From Apostichopus japonicus (Eukaryota > Echinodermata > Holothuroidea > Aspidochirotida > Stichopodidae): 64,000 nucleotides of DNA. Below the pieces are notes generated by a model. That model saw nothing but the letters and a program-made list of their open reading frames with translations, searched no databases and was not told where the DNA came from. Location: positions 8,369,001 through 8,433,000 of the forward strand of contig NC_092570.1 of the NCBI RefSeq assembly GCF_037975245.1, in the 5' to 3' direction. Numbering within the stretch: position 1 is the first letter of the stretch; each line of letters starts with the position of its first letter. Below are positions 1-10,217 of this stretch, in pieces. The position numbers and the translations under genes are program-made.

Positions 1-1042
1 ACGAAATTTACCACAACCCCGTTCATCGGGCTATTTCTCTCGTTAAATGGGGGCAAGGGGCTCGTCAAGCATGTCAACTTTGCCAATTTTACACCCATTG
101 ACTTAGCACGTGAAACGATTTTCAAAAAAAAACCTAAGTCCAACAACACTGAGAGGTTGAGAAAGTTTTCGCCCCCCACGGGAAAACGCAACATTTCTAC
201 GCCCCCAAATTAATACAACGTTTAGAAGGTGTGTACGAAATTTACCACAACCCCCTTCATCGGGCTATTTCCCTCGTTTAATGGGGGCAAGGGGCTCGTC
301 AAGCATGTCAACTTTGCCAATTTTACACCCATTGACTTAGCACGTAAAACGATTTTCAAAAAACACCTAAGTCCAACAACACTGAGAGGTTGACAAAGTT
401 TTCGCCCCCCACGGGAAAACGCAACATTTCTACGCCCCCAAATTCATACAACGTTTAGAAGGTGTATACGAAATTTACCACAACCCCCTTCATCGGGCTA
501 TTTCTCTCGTTAAATGGGGGCAAGGGGCTCGTCAAGCATGTCAACTTTGCCAATTTTACACCCATTGACTTAGCACGTGAAACGATTTTCAAAAAAAAAC
601 CTAAGTCCAACAACACTGAGAGGTTGAGAAAGTTTTCGCCCCCCACGGGAAAACGCAACATTTCTACGCCCCCAAATTCATACAACGTTTAGAAGGTGTA
701 TACGAAATTTACCACAACCCCCTTCATCGGGCTATTTCCCTCGTTTAATGGGGGCAAGGGGCTCGTCAAGCATGTCAACTTTGCCAATTTTACACCCATT
801 GACTTAGCACGTGAAACGATTTTCAAAAAAAACTTAAGTCCAACAACACTGAGAGGTTGACAAAGTTTTCGCCCCCCACGGAAAAACGCCACATCTTTTC
901 GCCCCCAAATTAATACAACATGAAGAGGGTGCATACGAAATTTATCACAACCCCCTTCATCGGGCTATTTCCCTCGTTTAATGGGGGCAAGGGGCTCGTC
1001 AAGCATATCAACTTTGCCAATTTTACACCCATTGACTTAGCA
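1..1042 (+). repeat. ~233-bp satellite array, orientation A (about 4.5 copies, cut by window start)
   Basis: The unit start ACGAAATTTACCAC recurs at about 1, 235, 468, 702 and 935, giving a period of 233-234 bp. Copies are near identical, with a few substitutions and length changes in an A-run. The last copy stops after 'gacttagcac' near 1042 and is followed by a diverged half unit to about 1110. The same unit occurs reverse-complemented at 6943-8131. Short open frames inside it (about 76 codons) change frame with the 233/234 alternation, so they are not taken as genes. Confidence 0.93.
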
Positions 1043-2269
1043 CCCTAATTCCCTTGTTTTATAGGGGCAAGGCGCTCGTCAAGCAAGTCACCTTTGATCG
1101 ATTCCGTGTTGTCGACCAAAATTGGTTGGTGATTGACACAGCAGCATACCCCAAGTTTAGACACTGGATTCACAATAGATTATTTTACTTTGCCAGAATT
1201 TATAATAATTCTAAGAAGAAAATCGCCAAAAATTTTTTGTTTCAGCCTTGATTCTGCAAGGTGGCACAAGACATTTATGACATTTCAGTAGCGTAAATCA
1301 TATGGGCTCGGAACTTGCTGAGCCGTAGGCCCCGACCAAAAGGGGGACCCCGCTTTACTGATGCACAGAAAAGGGCACCTCTTTGGATGGGGAGGGTCCG
1401 TTTTTACTGGGGAAGAAAAACTCATGCAAGACTGAGCAAGACAATACACATATTTTCACGTGATACGGAATACGGACATCATGATCAGGGGCTCATTGGG
1501 TATTAATGTCTGTATCGAGCTAATTGTGTTATTTATTTTTATAATGAAAACAAAGGATATAAATTAAAACCCAATTCCAGCCAATGTTGTACTGAGTAGA
1601 ACATCGAGACATATGATTATTTGAAAAATACTAAAACGATAACCCAACACCCCACAGACTTGAAACTGCGTTCATTTAGAAATATAATAATAAAATGTTA
1701 GAATAAAGATGCCTTCGATGTATCTGGTAAGTAAAAAATGCACAGGAAATTAGGCCTAGATGTAGACAAAGTTTCAGTCGAAATTAGGCCAGTGCCGCAT
1801 TGGTTGTCATTATCTTGATGTATTTTGATGTATTTAGCATTACAACATATTTGTCAGCTGGAAACAATGTGTACATGCCAAATGGCCATTCAAATGTTCT
1901 AAACTAAGCCCCCTGCATTGATCCTGCAAAAATCAATGGACCTTGAACCCATGGACGTCCGCGGGGAAGGGCAAGAGGTGCAACCCCCCCCCCCCAAAAA
2001 AAAATTGATAAAAATTTCACCCAACCAACAGTTCTCTAGTTATGTTCATTGCATACGGACCCATAATGCATTACAGAAATTATTGAAAGTCAAAATCCTA
2101 TAGTACATGAGATCTCAAAATAACCGATGTGTAAATGCAACTTGAAACGCACGGGAAGTGTCTTTTCCGACGATCTATGAGAATTTTTTGGCCAAAATAA
2201 ATTGTGGTACGATCCGCGCCAACCGATGGTGGCGCTCCGCTAAGATAGTATAAAGTTTTGTGTTACACC
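1043..2269. other. No gene seen; satellite remnant and part of a hAT-like repeat
   Basis: Bases 1043-1110 are a diverged continuation of the satellite. Around 2210-2255 is a reverse-complement copy of a block also found at about 26215-26265 and 26690-26735 (core GCGGAGCGCCACCA). This suggests that the hAT element starting at 2270 landed in or beside an older related repeat. A possible right end of that repeat, 'acgccactg', lies near 3432-3440. The rest is AT-rich sequence with no recognisable coding region. Confidence 0.5.
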
Positions 2270-3316
2270 CAGTGGCGGACTGGCCACACGGGCATTTGGG
2301 CAATGCCCGGTGGGCCGGTGCCCCGGTGGGCCAGTGGGCTGGGGAGCCTGGTAAAAATTACAGCCAATTTTCACAGTAGTTAATAGAATACAGATGGGCT
2401 GTGTAGAAATATATTTTTTACTTTGGGAATCAGCTCATGAAATCACTATGTTAGTAAGTCTGTTAGTTCGCAATAAAAGAACGTGCACGCTTAAGGCAAC
2501 CAGTCCGTGTTAGTATTTTTACGACAAGATATACAAGTACGGTGACCAATGCATTCTGACATATACATAGCATTGGCAGAGAACACAGATTTTATGAATC
2601 TGCACCTCATCCTCCAGAAAACGAAGTAATAAAGGTAAAATTTTATTAGATTATTTGGATATCACTCACTGAGAGATTATGTATGAATAAAAATGACCCA
2701 CATACAGTGGGGTGTTTGCCACTGTTTGGTTATCAAAGTAAGACGAATATTAGACGTCGACGAACATCTTGAGGCGTTCATGTTGATGTCTGTGGAAAAA
2801 AGGATCTTGGCCAAACTTGACACTAAAAATATCATTGATGGTGTAGCTGCCAGAAGCAGCGTACTGCGTAGGCTCCTACTCTCATAGACATGATATGTGC
2901 TCGTGTTATTGAACATATAGTTTTAGTGGATTTTATGTAGGTTTTTTTTTTCTTTTTTTTCAAACATTTTGTCGCAAAATGCTTGAAAAAGTAAATAAAA
3001 TCCAGTCTAAAATATATATTTTTGTCTATTTTTTGTTACGTTTTTAACTTTTCTCGGTTTAATTAAGTGTTGCTTCTGGAAAATTATTTTGGGGTCTCTT
3101 TTAAAGGATTATTGTAACCTACAAAATTGAGAAATATCGCACCATTTTGCATCTACGCATTCCTTAACTTCAAAAAATTATCAAAGGGGAGGGGAACACC
3201 CCTCCCTTAGACCCCTCCCCAGGACGGCGATCACTATGTAAGTAAAATATCAATGAATAATAGGCCGGTCTAGGTGAAAAATGCCCGGTCCGGTTTTAAT
3301 ACCCAGTCCGCCCCTG
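2270..3316 (+). mobile_element. Internally deleted hAT DNA transposon with 8-bp target duplication
   Basis: The left end CAGTGGCGGACTGG (2270) faces the right end CCAGTCCGCCCCTG (3316), which are inverted repeats with one mismatch. Exactly flanking them is the 8-bp direct repeat GTTACACC (2262-2269 and 3317-3324). Eight-base target duplications and CAGTG ends are hallmarks of the hAT superfamily. Inside is a remnant of the transposase C-terminus (2693-2887). At 1047 bp it is far shorter than an autonomous hAT, so it is a deletion derivative. Confidence 0.88.
2693..2887 (+). pseudogene. hAT transposase C-terminal (dimerisation domain) remnant
   Basis: This frame contains SVEKRILAKLD followed by KNIIDGVAA. 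I recognise the spacing as the end of the hAT dimerisation domain in ZMYM/TTF-type hAT transposases, where a 'LSIE...LDF..II..FA' pattern precedes the C-terminus. Only about 50 codons match. The catalytic core and zinc fingers are absent and the segment lies inside an element bounded by hAT ends. It cannot make a working transposase. The assignment rests on motif resemblance only. Confidence 0.6.
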
Positions 3317-3324
3317 GTTACACC

Positions 3325-4999
3325 AACATGTATACTCCCCCCCCCCCCATGTGAACATTTCTGAGGCACCTTTGCTTGGAACTCCTGATAGGGGGCCCCT
3401 TTGGGCCAGGAGCCGTTCATGTTCATCAATACGCCACTGTGTCATGTTACTGTTTCTTTTATGGTATAATATGAAAGTCTACTTTTAAATTAAACTCAAC
3501 CCAGTCCCTAATATGTAATGTTTGCATTGTTTCCTATGTACCGTTTTTGAGATATTGAAATTTGAAGTTATTGCATTTTCTACCATAACAGATTTGATGC
3601 AAACAGGGGTGATGTCGTAGATGCACACTGACTAAAATATGTTATATAGTTTTATTTTTCAGTGTGTTATTTTGACCTCGATGGGATAGGGCTGATGGTT
3701 TACCTGAAGGTGATGTGAAAATATTGACAATGATGAAGTCACAATATGGATACGTTATATTATATATTGGAAAACAAGGTGCAAATTTTATAGAAAAACA
3801 GAACATTTACTTGTGAATGTAAATCGATGACATCGCACCTGTTTGCTCTTTTTCACTTTTGGGTTCTGTAGGATACAATTTAAGCTGTCCGTATCTTGAA
3901 AACGAAAAATATTCAAGTTTCACAAGAATGCTTATAGAATATAATCCTCTTTCGTACATCAAAAATAACTTTGAGGTCTGAAAGTTGAACGGATGACTCC
4001 TAAATGACATATGGCTTAATGTTCCTGAACATCACTGATAATTTTGATCAACTGGAATGCTAACATAAGGTTTATGTCTCTCAAGCACACGTTAGTATAA
4101 CTAATAAAAAGATACAAGATGAAAAGATGAGTTGACATCGTTTCTGCTACTAAAACGTGTTGCTTGATCCTCTGGAAAGAGTTGTCACTATTGCATCACC
4201 CTCTTTGGGGAAGGGTTTGACGGAGCAAACCTAAACATGGTTTTACTTTGACATGAATAATAAATGAACATAACTGAATTGAGCGCCGTTGATATATGGT
4301 TCACCAGGGACTCTTCACAAACTGGAGCGATATTATTAAGTGTTTTTTCTTAATTATATGTACAACCATAAACATTAAGGAGGAAGAATACCAATAAGCG
4401 AGGAAAAATAGCAATTGGCGATTCGAGTTACTGGTTCTTGCGAACAAAATTATATAGGAAGGTATATATATATATAGCGCAAAAAACCACAACATAAAAC
4501 GAGCCATAGCAAATTAACTTTATTCAACAGCCAATATATAATTACGGGCAACAATGAACATACAGGGCATCCATACATCCTCCCCACACCCCCCCCCCTC
4601 TTTCCTCCAGTTATTTCAGTTGGATGACTGGGCTGGGATGTCAAGCTTACATTTGACCGATAAAACCATATCAATTGAATCTTTGTATCAATCAAAGAAG
4701 CTGATCTTACCAACTTAAATTGAAGCTAATCCGTTTACTGATTTTAGTGAATAGCTACGGCTGCGTGCAACTTTTTCTTCTGTACATGAAGTTATAAAAA
4801 CCACAATTATAATTGGTGCAGTAGTAGACTAAACCGTTTTAGATTGAAAAGCGATTTAGCTTCTTTCTATACTCTCTGAGGTTATGTTGGTTGACATTAC
4901 AATATCCGGATAAACTACCAGAACACAATGTTTTTTGGGGACATAAAACATTCTAGGCAACGCTGTATATTTTATCGATATCGCATAAACCATGTAATT
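3325..4999. other. Non-coding interval, nothing recognised
   Basis: AT-rich sequence with a short AT run near 4463-4477 and a C-tract near 4590. Short open frames on the minus strand (3807-4713) have no recognisable motifs and biased low-complexity composition. Confidence 0.5.
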
Positions 5000-5369
5000 C
5001 AGTGGCGTAGGAAGGTACTTTTGAGTGGGGGGGGGGGCTGAAGACTGATGGCCGGCCTGGGGGAGGGGTCTAAGGGGAGGGGGTGTCCCCCTCCCCTTTG
5101 GATTTTTTTTTGCATTTCCAGGTGGCCTCAGATGCAATTTGGTGCAATATAGCACACTTCAACACCCACTCCATTTTGTAAACTTAATTTTGTATTTTCA
5201 CCTGGCCTTAGATGCAATTTGGTGCTCCAAATGAGACTTTTTTTCTCATTTGGAAATGAAAAAGGGGTTTTCTGACTTGCGAAGCGGGGGGGCGGAATGA
5301 TACTTCCGCCCCTCCACATTTTTCACTGGGGGGCTGGCGCCCCCCAGCCCCCCGGTTCCTACGCCCTTG
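5000..5369. mobile_element. hAT MITE, family 1, copy 1
   Basis: The ends CAGTGGCGTAGGAA and TTCCTACGCCCTTG are inverted repeats. The flanks ATGTAATT (4992-4999) and ATGCAATT (5370-5377) agree at 7 of 8 bases, as expected for an aged 8-bp target duplication. The body contains a G-tract, a repeated 'gatgcaatttggtgc' motif and a C-rich right end. It matches 9861-10209 over its whole length, with a small deletion in that copy. No transposase is encoded. Confidence 0.88.
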
Positions 5370-6942
5370 ATGCAATTGACAAATAGGTTATTTAATGCAC
5401 AGGGGCTCGGGTGGAGACGGGTTAACATAATTATGAAAGGATGATCATTATATACGCGTTTTACTTTCATTTTTGAGAATCTGAAAAATCTTACTAGCTT
5501 AAAGTAAAATTCAAATGAAAACAATGATATATATGCGTGACGAATTGGCAATTTCTATGTATCAAGTGGGGGTAAGGGGTTAGGCTTGGCATGTGTACGG
5601 TATGACTGTCAAGTATGGAAAAGCTTTAGTAAATTCGCCGTTTTAATTTGGTCTCTGCTGGATATAAACAATCCTTTTGGCTGCTTATATACTGATTTGC
5701 CTACAATATTCTAATTTGCGCTGTATAATCTTTCGGGACTGTCGTTTCTCTGCTTCTTTCTTCTGGATGAAGATATTCGTGATTAAAGAATCAATTATAT
5801 CTTTTAAAATAAGACATTTTCTTTGGCTGGTGTAAAGGTGAAATACATCGATAAAATTTCCTTGTTACACATTTGAATTTTTACACGTATTATTGCAGAC
5901 TAAATAATCGCAAAGCATATGTTTTTAGTTATATTCAGGTTTGTAATTACATTTAACGTATACATATAACAACAAGCTAGACACCCACCGGTGAAAATAT
6001 ACACCAGAATTATTCCAATTCATTTTTATTTGTTACTAAAAAACATGTTAAATCACATACAATCTGAACAATCGGAGAAAACATAAAATAAAAATGATAA
6101 TAAAGAGCCAAGGGCGGGGGGTGGGGGGTGGTCGGGGTCAATCCCTACATAGGTTTTGGGATGATCGACCTACATACATCACTGGAATAAATTTAACAAA
6201 TGAATTAGTTCGATCACGCCATTGTAGAATGATTTCACAGCTTTCAATTTTTTTTTCATGGGAAACCAACCGATTGAATTTCGTTCCCCAAAAAGGTTTT
6301 TTTTTAAAACTTTGACGGTGAGAGTTGGAGTAAATATACAATTTTCCCAATGCAAGACTGATAAAGTTATTGAACTGAATGTGGAAGAGCATAAGCAAAA
6401 CTTAATTTTACATATTTTATTACATATTAGTGGATAAGCAGTGTACTAACAGGTTTTTGTTTTACTTTTTTTCAAATAATGATTTGATCTCGTCAATATA
6501 TTAGTTATCATAATTCCTTTTTGTGTACAAATGACTCGATATCTGCACTAACAGCATTAATTAAAATCAATTGCAAAAACATAAAAATAATGAAAGGTTT
6601 ATTTTTAAGTAAAAATATGGTAAAACTGGAATCACACAAACGTGCACCCACCAACAATTCTTTTAGGAGTATTGAGTATATTGCAAACAAATTATATTCT
6701 TTCAGAAGCCGACTATAGTCTTTTCTAACATACTTTCAACAACAAAAGTATAACCAAAACATATCAACAATCTTTAAAGTTTAACAATTGACGTTACAAT
6801 AAACAAGCAATGATAGAGTCAAGAAAGAAACAATGTAAATCTTAAGGAACAAAAGGTAAATCTTCTTGCTCTGCAGCTCTCTGCAATACAAATGCAGCAT
6901 GATATTAGAATGGTTTTACGATAAGGGGAGGGGGGTGGGGCC
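5370..6942. other. Non-coding interval between MITE and satellite array
   Basis: AT-rich. Short overlapping frames on both strands at 6094-6718 have no recognisable domain. No splice-bounded exon could be supported. Confidence 0.45.
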
Positions 6943-8131
6943 AAAACTTTGTCAACCTCTCAGTGTTGTTGGACTTGAAAATCGTTTTACGTGCTAAGTC
7001 AATGGGTGTAAAATTGGCAAAGTTGACATGCTTGACGAGCCCCTTGCCCCCATTAAACGAGGGAAATAGCCCGATGAAGGGGGTTGTGGTAAATTTCGTA
7101 TACACCTTCTAAACGTTGTATTAATTTGGGGGCGTAAAAATGTTGCGTTTTTCCGTGGGGGGCGAAAACTTTGTCAACCTCTCAGTGTTGTTGGACTTAG
7201 GTGTTTTTTGAAAATCGTTTTACGTGCTAAGTCAATGGGTGTAAAATTGGCAAAGTTGACATGCTTGACGAGCCCCTTGCCCCCATTAAACGAGAGAAAT
7301 AGCCCGATGAAGGGAGTTGTGGTAAATTTCGTATACACCCTCTAAACGTTGTATTAATTTGGGGGCGTAAAAATGTTGCGTTTTTCCGTGGGGGGTGAAA
7401 ACTTTGTCAACCTCTCAGTGTTGTTGGACTTAGGTTTTTTTTGAAAATCGTTTTACGTGCTAAGTCAATGGGTGTAAAATTGGCAAAGTTGACATGCTTG
7501 ACGAGCCCCTTGCCCCCATTAAACGAGGGAAATAGCCCAATGAAGGGAGTTGTGGTAAATTTCGTATACACCCTTTAAACGTTGTATTAATTTGGGGGTG
7601 AAAAGATGTTGCGTTTTTCCGTGGGGGGCGAAAACTTTGTCAACCTCTCAGTGTTGTTGGACTTAGGTTTTTTTTGAAAATCGTTTTACGTGCTAAGTCA
7701 ATGGGTGTAAAATTGGCAAAGTTGACATGCTTGACGAGCCCCTTGCCCCCATTAAACGAGGGAAATAGCCCAATGAAGGGAGTTGTGGTAAATTTCGTAT
7801 ACACCCTTTAAACGTTGTATTAATTTGGGGGTGAAAAGATGTTGCGTTTTTCCGTGGGGGGCGAAAACTTTGTCAACCTCTCAGTGTTGTTGGACTTAGG
7901 TTTTTTTTGAAAATCGTTTTACGTGCTAAGTCAATGGGTGTAAAATTGGCAAAGTTGACATGCTTGACGAGCCCCTTGCCCCCATTAAACGAGGGAAATA
8001 GCCCGATGAAGGGAGTTGTGGTAAATTTCGTATACACCCTCTAAACGTTGTATTAATTTGGGGGTGAAAAGATGTTGCGTTTTCCCGTGGGGGGCGAAAA
8101 CTTTGTCAACCTCTCAGTGTTGTTGGACTTA
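6943..8131 (-). repeat. ~233-bp satellite array, orientation B (about 5 copies)
   Basis: This is the reverse complement of the 1-1042 array. The landmark 'aaatttcgt' recurs near 7099, 7332, 7565, 7798 and 8031, a period of 233 bp. The array begins in a G-rich junction near 6943 and ends in 'gttggacttag' near 8131. Units within the array are nearly identical to each other and close to those of the left array, implying recent expansion or homogenisation. Confidence 0.93.
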
Positions 8132-8432
8132 GTCGTTTTTCCAGAGATTTAGCCCTCGAAAGCGCTATAGCCCCCTCTCGATTATCCAGTGGATGAGGTA
8201 GCACCAAACAACTATTAACTATCTCAGCAATACATCTCTCTACGATATTGGGGCTACACGACTCAAGAGTAGTCCACAACAAGTGCGCAACCACGTAAGT
8301 AGACAGTTCAATCAATTCTTGATCGCTTCTCGAAGGCTTTTTGGCTAAGATCATGTGTAGTATCTGTTCCCTTTCGATGGGAATTTGTGATACACACCTG
8401 ACGATGATCACACAGTCACAGTCTCGATGCAA
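8106..8432 (-). other. Open frame of unknown origin abutting the satellite
   Basis: An uninterrupted minus-strand frame covers 8106-8432. Its last few codons lie inside the satellite. The part outside it (about 8132-8432) has balanced, protein-like composition (for example ELIELSTYVVAHLLWTTLES) rather than the low-complexity look of nearby frames. An 'aag' at about 8370 and a 'gtgtgt' upstream could be splice signals, but none is convincing. It could be an exon of an unrecognised gene, a transposon fragment or chance. I recognise no domain. Confidence 0.2.
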
Positions 8433-8736
8433 GGGGACTGGGGTTGACTGAGCGGATCAGTCGTTCGGTTGTTTGATTTTCGTTCCCATAAGTGGGATTT
8501 TGAATTTGGAGATCGTCTAAGTTAGTATGTCGGTGTATGACATCATCGGTGGTAGTCGTTGGAACAGTGGAATGAATTTTAGTGTAATTGTGCAAACAGT
8601 TGTAGTTGCGAATAGCCCCGTATTAATTAAGTTCATTACACATGACTGAACGCTCAACCATTAGCGTGTAATTATTGTTTATCATCCGAGTTTTCAGCAG
8701 CAAATTCATAAATGTCCTTAATATCTTAGTTAATCT

Positions 8737-9080
8737 CAGTGACGTCGTCAGACATTTCAATCTAGGGGGGGGGGGGGCACAGCACTTAATTAGGGGGCAC
8801 AATGTTTATTGGTGAGTGCCATCCTGGGGGAGGGGTCTAATATGAGGGGATGTCCCCTGGGTCCTTGAATGCAATCTGGTGCTATATTTTGCAACTTGAA
8901 GTAACTTTATGTTCAAGAACTTTCGGGCTTAGTCTGTCCGATATTTATGTTTTTAATTGAGGCAGATAAAAAACAAATTATTGAGTTTTTTTAAACACTA
9001 CAAATCGCTTTTGGGGGGAGGCACGATTTTGTTTTGGGAGGGCACGTGCCCCCAGGCCACCCCTTGTTGACGCCACTATG
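8737..9080. mobile_element. hAT MITE, diverged copy
   Basis: The 8-bp direct repeat GTTAATCT flanks it exactly (8729-8736 and 9081-9088). The left end is CAGTGACGTCGTCA. The right end GACGCCACTATG is its approximate inverted repeat. The interior has the G-tract and 'ctgggggaggggtctaa' block shared with the 5000 and 9861 copies, so it is related to them. Confidence 0.8.
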
Positions 9081-9088
9081 GTTAATCT

Positions 9089-9860
9089 GCGTTAATTGTG
9101 AGTTATGATATAGGTTCCCAGCTTGATGAGAGATCCCTTGTCGCAATTTTGGATCAAACAACCAGTACGTCATGGTAATCATGTCATCAGAAAAAGATTT
9201 TGCTTTTTATGTCCTAGTTGAGGTACGCTATTAAGCTAACTTTACCTAGACCCTTTTCCTGCAAATACTGCATGCAGATGTGGTTACTTTTTTCTTCTAA
9301 ATAAAATTCACACAAGATAGTGCCTGGGCACTAACCAAACAACCTAACTGACCCACTCTCAGCCCACATCGAGAATGGAACCGTTGATCATGACGATATT
9401 ATATTTGTATCACGAGTCACTTGAAAAGGGAATATATGTCAACATGATCTTAGCTAAAATGCCGAGAAGCTGTATGGAATTACTTAGAAATGTAACCGGA
9501 AGATAGCATGCCAAGAAATTTGGCAACTTTGCTTAGAATACTGGACCGGACCACTGCCAACAGCCCCTACAATAGTAAATAATTCGAAATATGTGCGCTT
9601 ATGTTTACTTTCACGAATACGGTACGTGGTTATGAAGGACAGGCGAGTTGTACACTTAGCGTGTAATTAGTATGTATCATACTCGAAAACATCTCTAAAC
9701 TACGGTTTGACAACCTACTTATCAACTCGAAAAATATCGAAAGGTGGACGCTTTGTCAAGGTACGTGTACCTCCATGGTGTAACACAGCAATTTGGGTAA
9801 TTTTCGTCAAGATGTAAAGTTAGCATAACTTGTCAACTCGACCAAAATCATATTTTGGAC
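9089..9860. other. Non-coding interval, nothing recognised
   Basis: No gene, structural RNA or tandem repeat was recognised between the two hAT MITEs. Confidence 0.45.
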
Positions 9861-10209
9861 CAGTGGCGTAGGAAGGTACTTTTGAGTGGGGGGGGGGGCT
9901 GAAGACTGATGACCGGCCTGGGGGAGGGGTCCCCCTCCCCTTTGGAATTTTTTGCATTTCCAGGTAGCCTCAGATGCAATTTGGTGCAATATAGCACACT
10001 TCAACACCCGCTCCATTTTGTAAATTTAATTTTGTATTTTCACCAGGCCTTAGATGCAATTTGGTGCTCCAAATGAGATTTTTTTTCTCATTTGGAAATG
10101 AAAAAGGGGTTTTCTGACTTGCGAAGCGGGGGGCGGAATGATACTTCCGCCCCTCCACATTTTTCACTGGGGGCTGGCGCCCCCCAGCCCCCCGGTTCCT
10201 ACGCCCTTG
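9861..10209. mobile_element. hAT MITE, family 1, copy 2
   Basis: An exact 8-bp target duplication TTTTGGAC (9853-9860 and 10210-10217) brackets ends CAGTGGCGTAGGAA and TTCCTACGCCCTTG. It is nearly identical in sequence and orientation to 5000-5369, differing by small indels. The high similarity between copies suggests both inserted fairly recently from one source. Confidence 0.92.
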
Positions 10210-10217
10210 TTTTGGAC

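Noticed and set aside
455-934. Repeated 76-81-codon frames in the satellite (also 6905-7105)
   Set aside because: They occur on both strands and do not persist when the period shifts between 233 and 234; no start or family context.
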